From: Glaciecola sp965660815
GTDB taxonomy: Bacteria > Pseudomonadota > Gammaproteobacteria > Enterobacterales > Alteromonadaceae
Assembly: GCA_965660815.1 (NCBI GenBank)
Contig: CBFIBG010000009.1
Span: 119,101 to 183,100 of the forward strand
Length of the DNA stretch: 64,000 bases
Reading direction: 5' to 3'
Every line of letters starts with the position of its first letter. Within the stretch, counting starts at the first letter, position 1. This document shows positions 42,803-51,868 of the stretch, one piece after another. The notes under the pieces were generated by a model that was not told the origin of the DNA, did not search any database, and was given only the letters and a program-made list of their open reading frames with translations. A program made the translations under genes and the position numbers.

Positions 42803-43869
42803 AATCGGAATTAGAACATGTTGTAAAATTTCAGCGTGCAAAGCCAGATGTTTACGGTAATGCACATCCTAAAAATTTGTTAAGGGCGATCATTGAGGAC
42901 GGAGATGCGTTGGTCAACCTGAACGACCAGCATATTTATTCCGCTGATCAATTTGACCCACAAACTCTCAAACAACTTTTCAGACTGTCTGCAAAGTACG
43001 AGGCAAATCCTGGGCGTTTTCACACATCGCTACAGGGACAAATTATGATATCTGCTTTTTACGAGCCAAGCACGCGAACTCGGCTTTCATTTGAGAGCGC
43101 ATGGCATCGTTTAGGTGGGGATATTATGTCGATTACAGATTTATCGACCACCGGGATTGCAAAGGGCGAAAGTTTAGCCGATGTTGCCGAAATGTTTAAT
43201 AACTACGGCGATTGCGTCGTGTTGCGCGACTCTAATGAAGACTCCGTGCGAGAAATGATGAGGAATTTGCGTATTCCAATTATAAATGCTGGAAATGGCA
43301 CAGAAGAGCATCCCACTCAGGCCCTATCTGACCTATATACCATTTTTAAATGGCGACCAGAGTTAATTGAGGAAGAGGTCACTCATCCAATTGACATGTG
43401 CATAGTGGGGATCCCAAATAAAATGCGGACAGTGCGCAGTTTATTGAAGATTTGTGCGCTTTTTTCAGCCGCTTTTAACAGCATCACAATTGTATCTAAT
43501 CAAGACAAAGATGAAGTCATTGACCAAGAAGACCTAGACGAGCTAGTGAATTGCGGGCTTGACATTCAATTTAGCAAAACTATGCATAATATTTTACCTG
43601 CAATGGACGTTGTATATATCAACGCTATCGCTTGGGAAGGCAACACTTACAGCAATTATGGGTTGGAATATCAGCTGTCTAGTGATGCTCCGCTTAAGAG
43701 CGAGGCCATCGTATTGCATCCGCTTGCTAGAGGTGAAGAGCTGTGTAAAAGTTTAGATAATACACAACATAATTGGTACTTCGCACAGGCTCGAGGTGCA
43801 GTTTTTCTTCGTCAGGCGTTATTGACCTGTGTTGTTCGCAGGACAGAACGTGTTCTTGATATTATTTAG
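42796..43869 (+). CDS. Aspartate/ornithine carbamoyltransferase-like enzyme
   Basis: Transfers a carbamoyl group from carbamoyl phosphate to an amino group, by family. The 357-residue protein has the carbamoyl-phosphate loop FYEPSTRTRLSFESA, HPTQALSDLYTI and a C-terminal VLHPLARGEEL in place of the PLPRVDEI of standard aspartate carbamoyltransferase. An N-terminal extension of about 50 residues and the changed C-terminal loop suggest an acceptor other than aspartate. It lies between the 40-residue gene and an asparagine-synthetase-like gene, and no pyrI is next to it, so it is unlikely to be the pyrimidine enzyme. Confidence 0.85.
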   Translation: MVKSELEHVVKFQRAKPDVYGNAHPKNLLRAIIEDGDALVNLNDQHIYSADQFDPQTLKQLFRLSAKYEANPGRFHTSLQGQIMISAFYEPSTRTRLSFESAWHRLGGDIMSITDLSTTGIAKGESLADVAEMFNNYGDCVVLRDSNEDSVREMMRNLRIPIINAGNGTEEHPTQALSDLYTIFKWRPELIEEEVTHPIDMCIVGIPNKMRTVRSLLKICALFSAAFNSITIVSNQDKDEVIDQEDLDELVNCGLDIQFSKTMHNILPAMDVVYINAIAWEGNTYSNYGLEYQLSSDAPLKSEAIVLHPLARGEELCKSLDNTQHNWYFAQARGAVFLRQALLTCVVRRTERVLDII

Positions 43870-43888
43870 ATTATAAAGGTCAGTTTGT

Positions 43889-45898
43889 ATGTGTGGCATA
43901 GCAGGAATATACGCGAACAGTAAGGAAGCACTTGTTTGTTCTCAAACCTTAGTTAATATGGCAGCGATCCAACATCATCGAGGCCCTGATAATTATGGGT
44001 ACTGTAATCCAACTGGAATGGGAGTGGGCATGTCACACTCTCGTTTGTCCATTATCGATTTGAATGAAGATAGAGGACGCCAACCCTTCTGGTTGCATGG
44101 TGGTCAGGTGATATATTCCCACAATGGCGAGTTCTACGATTTTCAAAAGATCCGAGCCGACTTAACCGCCCAAGGGTTATCATTTTCGAGCAAGAGCGAC
44201 TCGGAAGTAGTTCCTCATCTTTTTATGCATGTGGGAATGGAAAAGGCGCTTGAGTATTTGCGTGGTGAGTTTGCGTTTTCACTTTACGACGACCAAGAAG
44301 ATGCGCTTTATTTGGTCAGAGATCGCTTTGGCATAAAGCCTTTGTACTGGACTCAAACAAGCGACTCTATTGTATTTGGCTCTGAAGTCAAAGTGGTACT
44401 AGCACACCCTGACGTAAAAGCCGAAATTGATACACATGGACTGTTTCATCAATTAATCCAAGTAATGGTTCCTGGCACCACTGCCTTTAAAGGCATTAAC
44501 CAAGTGGAGCCTGGCCATGTGCTTAAATTTACCAGAACCAATGGCTCTTTTAAGGTAGAAACGTATAAGTATTGGGATATGGATTTTCCAGAAAAGGACA
44601 TGCGTCCGCAACATTCGGAAAAGTTCTATATTGATGGTGTTAGAGAAAAGCTGTTAGAAGCCGTGCAGTTAAGGCTAAACGCAGATGTTCCAGTAGGCTG
44701 TTATTTGTCTGGGGGGATAGATTCTTGTTCAATACTAGGGTTGGCCTCTGCCGCGTCGCAAGAGCCTATTCGGGCATTTACCATTGGGTTTGACAGTGAA
44801 AGTTACGATGAAACTCCAATTGCAACCGAGATGGCAGAATCGGTCGGAGCACAGCAAGATATTCTAAAACTCAATGCAGACCTTCTTTATGACAATTTTT
44901 CGCGCACCATTTGGCATACCGAGCGCACAATCTACAATACGCTGGCGGTTGCTAAGTTAATGATGAGTCAGCAAGTTAGGCACGTAAAATACAAAGTAGT
45001 ACTTACCGGAGAAGGCTCGGATGAACTGTTTGCAGGCTATCCAGCGTTTAGACAGGACATGTTTTTACATGGATTAGATGGGCTTGATGAAACTCAAGCA
45101 CAAGATTGGAAAGATTCATTGGCGGCTTCCAATGAATTGTTCAAAGGCGCGATGCTGCCGAAAGACGAATACGTTTCAACTGATATTAACAACAAGGTAG
45201 GTTTTACACCGAGTTGTCTTCAGCCCTGGCTAGGATGCAGTGACATTGCCAAAACCTTAATCCATCCCAGTCGTCGCGATGAAATTAACGACTATGAGCC
45301 TGGCACAGCGATTGCTCAAAAACTGGATGAAGACTATCTATCAGACAGACATCCGTTGGACAAAGCTCAGTATGTGTGGATAAAGACCATGCTTGAGGGC
45401 CAAATATTGACGTGGGGCGGCGACAGAGTAGACATGGCAAATTCGATGGAAGCTCGACCAGCATTTTTGGACCATAAACTGGCCGAGTTTGCTTGTTTGG
45501 TGCCGCCGGAAATGCGCATACGCGGCAGTCGTGAAAAGCACGTATTAAGAGAAGCCATGAAAGGGGTTTTACCTGAAACCCTCTACAACCGAGAAAAGTT
45601 TGCCTTCATGGCACCTCCGGCTCATACCGACGAGGCAAAGTGGAACAAGCTTAAGACTCTTTTAGATAAATATGCGTCTGATCAAAAGCTAGAGCAGGCA
45701 AAGCTGATAGATGCAAAGGCACTTACAAAGCTGATAGAAAAGCAAGAAGATAAAACAGGTATTGATGCAGATAAAGTACAGGTGGACGCAATACTAAATC
45801 ACGTGCTAGGCGTCATGCTGTTACATCATCATTTTGTGGCGACCGATTTGACAGAGTTGGCGTATGAAAAAGCGCAGTCTTTGGGTTGGACTATCTAA
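43889..45898 (+). CDS. Asparagine synthetase-like glutamine amidotransferase
   Basis: Class II glutamine amidotransferase fused to an ATP-dependent amide-forming domain, 669 residues. The N-terminal nucleophile Cys is in MCGIAGIYAN, with HHRGPDN, SHSRLSIIDL and SHNGEFYDF; the synthetase domain has the PP-loop GCYLSGGIDSCS, TGEGSDELFAGYP and MANSMEARPAFLDH. It is last in the operon, 19 bases after the carbamoyltransferase. Such proteins may make asparagine or amidate another acid (for example in natural-product or osmolyte synthesis); its context points to the latter, by inference. Confidence 0.88.
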   Translation: MCGIAGIYANSKEALVCSQTLVNMAAIQHHRGPDNYGYCNPTGMGVGMSHSRLSIIDLNEDRGRQPFWLHGGQVIYSHNGEFYDFQKIRADLTAQGLSFSSKSDSEVVPHLFMHVGMEKALEYLRGEFAFSLYDDQEDALYLVRDRFGIKPLYWTQTSDSIVFGSEVKVVLAHPDVKAEIDTHGLFHQLIQVMVPGTTAFKGINQVEPGHVLKFTRTNGSFKVETYKYWDMDFPEKDMRPQHSEKFYIDGVREKLLEAVQLRLNADVPVGCYLSGGIDSCSILGLASAASQEPIRAFTIGFDSESYDETPIATEMAESVGAQQDILKLNADLLYDNFSRTIWHTERTIYNTLAVAKLMMSQQVRHVKYKVVLTGEGSDELFAGYPAFRQDMFLHGLDGLDETQAQDWKDSLAASNELFKGAMLPKDEYVSTDINNKVGFTPSCLQPWLGCSDIAKTLIHPSRRDEINDYEPGTAIAQKLDEDYLSDRHPLDKAQYVWIKTMLEGQILTWGGDRVDMANSMEARPAFLDHKLAEFACLVPPEMRIRGSREKHVLREAMKGVLPETLYNREKFAFMAPPAHTDEAKWNKLKTLLDKYASDQKLEQAKLIDAKALTKLIEKQEDKTGIDADKVQVDAILNHVLGVMLLHHHFVATDLTELAYEKAQSLGWTI

Positions 45899-46050
45899 AG
45901 GTCTAAATTGAGTTTGTGAGAAAGTCTAAATTTGACTTGAACACAATCTGCATCATTTATTTTATCGTTTTTGAGTTTTACTGTGTGTGTGGCCTTTATG
46001 GTGAGAAGTCCGTGGAAGCTATCTACAGGCGAAACGTCATTCCATAATGA

Positions 46051-46827
46051 CTAGGAGAAACTATTTTTTAAAAGCATATAAAAGACCGTGCCTTCCGCGG
46101 AAGGGGGGCTTCTAAATTTTGAACGGTGCTTAAATGACCACCAAGGCTCTTTGATTATGTCTTCCAACATTACGTCAACAGATTCCTGTTCAAGCTCGTA
46201 ACCAAGAATATCACAGCTTGTTTTTTTGCAAGTTACTTTATCCAACCTGAACGCATAATTTAGTTCATGAGTGATGAAAAAGTCAGAAATACGTTGTTCC
46301 ATTACAGAAGCCCACTCGAAGTCCTGCGCTTGTGAGGCATGATTGAATACGTCTCTGGATAGCGGGCTACCAGCTACTAACTCTGCTATTGGCGAATTTA
46401 CTACTTCTTGTAACTTTTCCAGCGGAACAGATTCAAAGCCAATTTGATTTTGTTCTAACTTAGCTTTGGCCATGGTGAAAGATGCGTCCAGTAACTGATA
46501 GTCCAATTTAAGTTTCTCTATTTGCTTTTCCAACTGGTCGTTTTCTCGTGCTAACTCATCGTTTGTTTGTAAAGCCTTATAAAGCGATTCTTTTATCGAT
46601 AGTGATTCACCACTTACTTGTGGGCTTTTTGCGTTTTGCATAGGAGGTTTGTCATCAAGTTTTGGTGGTAAAATGGCATTATCGTTAAGTAAACCTAATT
46701 CGTCGTTCAATGCTGTCGCATCATTTTCTTGGATTTGTTTTGTATTTTCTACGCTGGAGTATCTGCCTATCAGAAAAGATAAGGCACATAAGGCGATGAT
46801 TGTTGTGGCTTGCTTGAGTTTATTCAT
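46051..46827 (-). CDS. Unknown membrane-anchored coiled-coil protein
   Basis: A 258-residue protein with an N-terminal membrane anchor (TTIIALCALSFLIGRY), a low-complexity linker to about 75, a heptad-like coiled coil at about 80-125 (ENDQLEKQIEKLKLDYQLL) and a C-terminal domain with KVTCKKTSCDILGYEL, two Cys that could pair in the periplasm. I do not recognise the family. It is single and leftward, divergent from the sugar-acid synthase gene. Confidence 0.75.
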   Translation of the reverse strand: MNKLKQATTIIALCALSFLIGRYSSVENTKQIQENDATALNDELGLLNDNAILPPKLDDKPPMQNAKSPQVSGESLSIKESLYKALQTNDELARENDQLEKQIEKLKLDYQLLDASFTMAKAKLEQNQIGFESVPLEKLQEVVNSPIAELVAGSPLSRDVFNHASQAQDFEWASVMEQRISDFFITHELNYAFRLDKVTCKKTSCDILGYELEQESVDVMLEDIIKEPWWSFKHRSKFRSPPSAEGTVFYMLLKNSFS

Positions 46828-47018
46828 GTCTTTGCTTTTTGATAAAACTCCAATAGGAGGCTAATTATTCAAGATTATAATATCTAAACGAATTTTTATC
46901 ACGTTTGGTTCGAAAAATGCATATCGAAAAAATATGATAAGACTATAAACTAAACACACGAATTTTAGTTTATGTTAATAGAATTCGCCCATGAAATGTC
47001 AACTATAAGGCAGATTGA

Positions 47019-48092
47019 ATGAACAATGCGTCAAAATTACAAGATAAATTTCAACTTGCGGGCTACCGTATTTCTAGACAATCATCTCCATTTATTATTG
47101 TTGAACTGTCCGGAAATCACGGCGGTCACTTGGACAATGCGTTAAAACTAGTGGACGAAGCCGCTGCGACAGGTGCAGATGCCATAAAGATCCAGACTTA
47201 TACAGCCGACACCATAACTCTTGATTGCGACTCAGACGAATTTACTCTTAAGGGAGGCCTGTGGGGAGGCCGTAAGCTTTACGAATTATATCAAGAGGCT
47301 TATACACCTTGGGAATGGCATGAAGCTTTATTTCAAAGGGCTAAAGATCATGGCATACCATTATTTTCGTCTCCTTTCGATACAACCGCGATTGATTTAT
47401 TAGAAGACTTAGACTGTCCAGCATACAAAATCGCCTCGTTTGAGATTAATGACATTGGGCTTATTAAGGCAGCTACAGCCACTGGCAAGCCAATCATTAT
47501 TTCAACTGGAATGGCGACACTGGATGAAATACAAGAAGCAGTTCAAGCGGTAGAAGATGCAGGAGGTACTCAATTAGGTATTCTTCATTGCATTAGTGGC
47601 TACCCTACGCCAATTGATGATTGTAATTTACATACCATAAGTGATTTGCAAACACGATTTAATGTTCCTATAGGTTTGAGCGACCACACAATAGATAATA
47701 CAGCAGCCATTACAGCTACTGCACTCGGCGCTGCCATTATTGAAAAACACTTTACTTTAGACAGATCAGAGGGTGCAGTAGACGCCGCATTTTCCCTAGA
47801 GCCACAAGAGTTTGCCAATATGGTGAAATCTTGTAAAAAAGCGCATAGGGCGTTGGGGAAAGCTGGATATGATCTCAAGCAAAGCGAATCAAAAAGTCGA
47901 GCACTTCGGCGCTCACTGTATGTCACCAAAGACATCAAGCATGGCGATACATTTACGCATGAAAATGTGCGATCTGTGCGGCCAAGCAGCGGTATGCATA
48001 CACGCTACTTGCCTAGAGTTATTGGTAAACAGGCAAGTCAAGACTTAGCCTTTGGGACTCCTTTGAAGTCGACACATATTATAAATTTTTAG
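47019..48092 (+). CDS. pseI: Pseudaminic acid synthase-type NeuB-family enzyme
   Basis: Condenses phosphoenolpyruvate with a deoxy-hexosamine to make a nine-carbon sugar acid used in flagellin or surface glycans. The 357-residue protein has the NeuB fold (VELSGNHGGHLDNALKLVDEAA, DAIKIQTYTADTITLD, GIPLFSSPFDTTAIDLLEDL, PAYKIASFEI, STGMATLDEI, LSDHT, IEKHFTLDR) and a C-terminal antifreeze-like SAF domain (SRALRRSLYVTKDIKHGD). The detail GGLWGGRKLYELYQEAYTPWEWH is like PseI rather than sialic acid synthase. No other pse gene is present here, so it is an orphan in this window. Confidence 0.87.
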   Translation: MNNASKLQDKFQLAGYRISRQSSPFIIVELSGNHGGHLDNALKLVDEAAATGADAIKIQTYTADTITLDCDSDEFTLKGGLWGGRKLYELYQEAYTPWEWHEALFQRAKDHGIPLFSSPFDTTAIDLLEDLDCPAYKIASFEINDIGLIKAATATGKPIIISTGMATLDEIQEAVQAVEDAGGTQLGILHCISGYPTPIDDCNLHTISDLQTRFNVPIGLSDHTIDNTAAITATALGAAIIEKHFTLDRSEGAVDAAFSLEPQEFANMVKSCKKAHRALGKAGYDLKQSESKSRALRRSLYVTKDIKHGDTFTHENVRSVRPSSGMHTRYLPRVIGKQASQDLAFGTPLKSTHIINF

Positions 48093-48211
48093 GAAATCAC
48101 AAACAGACGATGAGAGGAATACAGGTTGTTACTTCTATAAATATTGAATTTCACTATTGTTTAAGAGACGCTTATCTATGCGACGCGTTATTGAAATGTG
48201 TGTCAATATCC

Positions 48212-49195
48212 TTATTGATGCTGACGATGTTCATTATCTAAAGGTACGGTGTCTACCCCAAGTATTGAATCAGATTCATATATTTTTCCGACCCCAAGTT
48301 GGCTGCTTTGAAGTAATAAACCTTTTGCTTCTTCTATCAACTTTTCAAACTCGCCACCCCCAGCAGGTGCGGCCACCGTCACTGCAATAGTGCACCTTAC
48401 TTTGCCCGCGCTTAGCTGATGTTTTACCGCAAAATTAGGGCTATTGAAGCGTTCCATTATCTGCTCGGCTTTAAGCTTTGCTCCATTTTTACTGCAGTCT
48501 GAAAGTAATAACGCGAAAGTATTGTCGTCTAACGAAGCAAGAAGATCTCCAGGTCTACCGCCGACGTCGCTGAGACCTCCAGAAATGCTTGCGGTTAAAT
48601 TTAGATACTCGTCTTGTCCATATTCATTGATGACGTCTTGCATATCTTCAAGTTGTATCAGCAAGAGGGAAACGTGATGCCAATATCGAGCGCACCTTGC
48701 CCATTCTTGTTTTAATACAGTTTGAAATTTGCTGGCATTTGGCAAATGAGTGAGCGGGTCGATAAATATCAAAGACTCTAGCCGTTTGGTTTTTTTATAG
48801 ATGCCAACGTGTCTTTTTATTCTAGCAATCAACTCTTCGGCATCAGGTGGTTTAACAATAAAGTCCGCAGCGCCGGCTCTGAAAGCTTGGTGCTTAAACG
48901 CAGGTTCGATCAATGATGAGATGAATATAATTGGAATGTCTGTTGTGAATGGGTTCTCTTTGAGTCGCTCGCAAAATGCCAATCCATCTTCATTTGGCAT
49001 CATTACGTCAAGCAAAATTGCATCTGGCAGAGGAGCCCGGTTAATCTGGTCCCATGCGTGTTTCGTAGATTGAGCGAAGGTCAAAGTGAATTGTTCGGCA
49101 AGGCCATTGGCATAAAGCTTAAGCTCCAAATCATTGTCATCTACCAGCATGAGATGACAAGGCGTTGTGTTATCGTGATTTAAGGGCTTGCTCAT
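48212..49195 (-). CDS. Response regulator with degenerate GGDEF domain
   Basis: A 327-residue protein from the ATG at 49195 (MSKPLNH; the frame extends 27 codons upstream without similarity). The receiver is complete (LMLVDDNDLELKLY, ILLDVMMPNEDGLAF, KPPDAEEL). The second domain has the GGDEF fold (DPLTHLPNASKFQTVL) but SLDDNTF where GGDEF should be, so it is probably not a cyclase; it could bind cyclic-di-GMP or GTP, or serve as a scaffold. It is divergent from speA. Confidence 0.85.
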   Translation of the reverse strand: MSKPLNHDNTTPCHLMLVDDNDLELKLYANGLAEQFTLTFAQSTKHAWDQINRAPLPDAILLDVMMPNEDGLAFCERLKENPFTTDIPIIFISSLIEPAFKHQAFRAGAADFIVKPPDAEELIARIKRHVGIYKKTKRLESLIFIDPLTHLPNASKFQTVLKQEWARCARYWHHVSLLLIQLEDMQDVINEYGQDEYLNLTASISGGLSDVGGRPGDLLASLDDNTFALLLSDCSKNGAKLKAEQIMERFNSPNFAVKHQLSAGKVRCTIAVTVAAPAGGGEFEKLIEEAKGLLLQSSQLGVGKIYESDSILGVDTVPLDNEHRQHQ

Positions 49196-49558
49196 TGTAT
49201 TCACCAACTTTATGAGTGAGATAAAATATCTTGTCGACGCTATAATGCCTTGCTGACTGCTAGCAAAGCCTTGCATAAGCTTATTAGCACGGGCGGCGAT
49301 TTAATCTTTCTGACACTCTAATATCGTTTAATAAACATACACCAACCTAAGGCACAAGTACAATGGTTCAAAAGTACAGATTTTAAAATGAGTTTGCTAA
49401 GCAATACATTAAATCACAGAGTATTTTGAGCGTTAATTTCACCACCTAGATATATACTTATCTTTATATTTGCTAACATCTACTACAACGAAAACGCGTG
49501 GTCGCGAGTGACATTAAAAAAGAGTTTGTCATCTCTCATAAACTGATAGGATTTTGAT
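49196..49558. other. Divergent intergenic region GGDEF regulator / speA
   Basis: About 363 bases, AT-rich, presumably holding both promoters. I see no repeat core, clear operator or small ORF. Confidence 0.4.
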
Positions 49559-51508
49559 TTGTCAGAACATAATTCACAACAAAACGAGTGGTCTATTGCC
49601 GATGCCGAGCGCACATATGGTGTGTCGAGTTGGGGCGGGGGCTATTTTAAAATTGGTAATAATGGGAACATTCATGTTATCCCAGATAGGGGCCATAAAG
49701 ATATGAGCATCGATTTCGATGCACTTATTCAAGAAATCAGAGACGAAAAAGTCCAATTTCCTGTGGTGATAAGGTTTCATGATGTATTGCGTTCTCAGGT
49801 TGTTAGTTTAAATGAAGCCTTTAATGAAGCCATAAAAGAGGCGGAGTATGCCGGTAAATACAACGGCGTTTACCCCATTAAAGTGAATCAAATGCGCGAA
49901 GTGGTCGAAGAAATTGTGGACGCAGGTGAACCCTATGACTTTGGTTTAGAAGCTGGCTCTAAACCAGAATTGCTGGCCGTTCTAGCTTATAATACGAATA
50001 TAAATGCTCTGACCATTTTAAATGGTTACAAAGATGATGAATTTTTAAAGCTGGCATTATTAGGTCGTAAACTCGGTCGAAAAGTAGTGGTAGTGATTGA
50101 AAAATTCAGTGAGTTGGTCGCGCTTGTTCGAATAAGCAAACAATTAAACATCGAACCTATTGTAGGCATTCGAAGTAAAATGCAATCTAAAGGAATGGGT
50201 CGTTGGCAGGGCTCAAGTGGTGAAAAAGCAAAATTTGGACTTACGGTGTCAGAAGTTATTAAGTCTGCAAGGTATCTAGAATCCGAGGGCTTGGGTCATA
50301 CCTTGAAGCTTTTACATTTTCATATAGGCAGTCAGCTGCCAGAAATACGTGCGATCAAAGACGCTGTGAATGAAGCTGGACGAATTTACGCTGAACTTCA
50401 CAAAATGGGTTTCGAGTTAGAATACGTCGATGTAGGAGGGGGATTGGGTATAGACTACGATGGCACACACTCTACTAGTGATTCATCGCGTAATTACAGT
50501 CTTTCAGAATACGTTGCTGACGTAGTATACGGTCTTAAAGATGTGTGTGATTTAGAAAATGTCCCTCATCCAAACATAGTGTCTGAAAGTGGTCGAGCCA
50601 TTACCGCACATCACAGTTGTGTGATAACTGAAGTAGTCGGTGAAATAAAGCCTGAAGGGGCCGAAATTGAAACGACCGAGACCGACAATGAACATTTTCT
50701 TTTAAAGTATATGAGAGAGCTGTTCGATAGTTTGCCCTCTGGCAAAAGCACTCAAGATATGAACTTCCAAGAAGCGTACAACGACGCCGTGCAGTGGAAA
50801 GAGCAAGCTGCCCAAGCATTTAAGTTAGGCGTTATTGGGTTGGAGGAATTTGGCAAAATAGAAACCTTGTATTGGAAAATTACTCGTCAAGTGCAAGCTT
50901 ACTATAAATTTCAAGAATACGTTCCAGAGGACATGCAAGAGTTAGATTTTTCTGTTTCTTCCCAATATTTATGTAATTTTTCTATCTTCCAGTCCGCTGT
51001 AGACAGTTGGGCCATCGACCAATTACTGCCTGTGGCACCCGTTATAGGCTTAAATCGAGAGCCAGTAAAACACTGCTCGTTGGTGGATATAACGTGCGAC
51101 AGTGATGGTAAGATTGATCAATTTGTAGTGGATCATACTGTATCTGGTTTATTGCCCATGCCTGAATTGCAAGAAGGCGAAAAATGTTATCTGGGCATCT
51201 TTTTGACCGGCGCTTATCAGGATGTGATGGGCGATATGCATAATCTTTTTGGAAGATTAAACGAGGTGCATGTGTTCAGTCATGATGACGACCCGCAAGA
51301 TTTTTACATAGAAGAAGTTATAAAGGGCTCAACTGTAGAGCAAGTACTAACTATTATGCAATATCACCCAAGCGCGATGGCAATTGATGTCAAACGAGCG
51401 ATTGATAAGCAAGTTTCTAGCGGGGAAATTAAGCCGAGAGAAGGCGTTCGCTGGACCGATTTTTATGAAGATTGCTTGAGCGGTTATACCTATCTAAAAA
51501 CCGACTAA
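49559..51508 (+). CDS. speA: Biosynthetic arginine decarboxylase
   Basis: PLP enzyme making agmatine from arginine, the first step of one polyamine route. The 649-residue protein is of typical length. Motifs: the PLP lysine in YPIKVNQMREVVEE, GLEAGSKPELLAV, HFHIGSQLPEI, VDVGGGLGIDYDG, SESGRAITAHHSC. The start is a TTG at 49559 with AGGA about 11 bases upstream. No speB is next to it. Confidence 0.95.
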   Translation: MSEHNSQQNEWSIADAERTYGVSSWGGGYFKIGNNGNIHVIPDRGHKDMSIDFDALIQEIRDEKVQFPVVIRFHDVLRSQVVSLNEAFNEAIKEAEYAGKYNGVYPIKVNQMREVVEEIVDAGEPYDFGLEAGSKPELLAVLAYNTNINALTILNGYKDDEFLKLALLGRKLGRKVVVVIEKFSELVALVRISKQLNIEPIVGIRSKMQSKGMGRWQGSSGEKAKFGLTVSEVIKSARYLESEGLGHTLKLLHFHIGSQLPEIRAIKDAVNEAGRIYAELHKMGFELEYVDVGGGLGIDYDGTHSTSDSSRNYSLSEYVADVVYGLKDVCDLENVPHPNIVSESGRAITAHHSCVITEVVGEIKPEGAEIETTETDNEHFLLKYMRELFDSLPSGKSTQDMNFQEAYNDAVQWKEQAAQAFKLGVIGLEEFGKIETLYWKITRQVQAYYKFQEYVPEDMQELDFSVSSQYLCNFSIFQSAVDSWAIDQLLPVAPVIGLNREPVKHCSLVDITCDSDGKIDQFVVDHTVSGLLPMPELQEGEKCYLGIFLTGAYQDVMGDMHNLFGRLNEVHVFSHDDDPQDFYIEEVIKGSTVEQVLTIMQYHPSAMAIDVKRAIDKQVSSGEIKPREGVRWTDFYEDCLSGYTYLKTD

Positions 51509-51518
51509 CCCATTAATT

Positions 51519-51564
51519 AAAAAAACTTCTTGCCGAATATTATTATTCGTTAATGTTCGGCAAG
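51519..51564 (-). terminator. Intrinsic terminator of the leftward gene remnant
   Basis: Stem CTTGCCGAA / TTCGGCAAG with an 18-base loop; on the minus strand it is followed by AAGTTTTTTT. It overlaps the 3' end of the monooxygenase remnant, supporting that a complete leftward gene once ended here. It may also slow read-through from speA. Confidence 0.65.
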
Positions 51565-51753
51565 ACATTGCACTAATTCGTTGATCACTTCTTCTTCCGG
51601 CTTTGAAGAGAACTTTAGGTTTAACGCTACATGATTCACTCCAATTTTTCGAGTGACCTTGAGAAATTCTAACAACACGTTTCTTCTGCATTTTATGCCT
51701 AAATGAATGGGACTTATTTTTTCATCTGGGTCTTGTGCTAGATCTCGATACAA
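51550..51753 (-). pseudogene. C-terminal remnant of a luciferase-like (LLM) monooxygenase
   Basis: About 67 codons resembling the C-terminus of LLM-class flavin oxidoreductases: DLAQDPDEKISPIHLGIKC, LLEFLKVTRKIGVNHVALNL, KPEEEVINELVQ. A stop codon lies a few codons upstream in frame, and in another frame the preceding DNA reads SMYGVAETIAKPQ, also family-like, so a frameshift seems to separate the pieces. The rest of the roughly 300-residue protein is absent; only about 115 bases remain before the next gene. Best read as a decayed gene with its terminator still in place. Confidence 0.55.
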
Positions 51754-51868
51754 GGTAACTTGCTTTGCGGCTTAGCAATGGTTTCGGCTACCCCATACAT
51801 GCTGCCGTAAGCGTTATGAAACGATGGGTACCTCCGATTCAGTGAATATTTTAAAAACGCCAGAAAAG

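Noticed and set aside
47408..47420. TTAGACTGTCCAG in the pseI-type gene
   Set aside because: Only half of the palindrome matches and the bases encode D-L-D-C-P-A of the conserved barrel; treated as chance.
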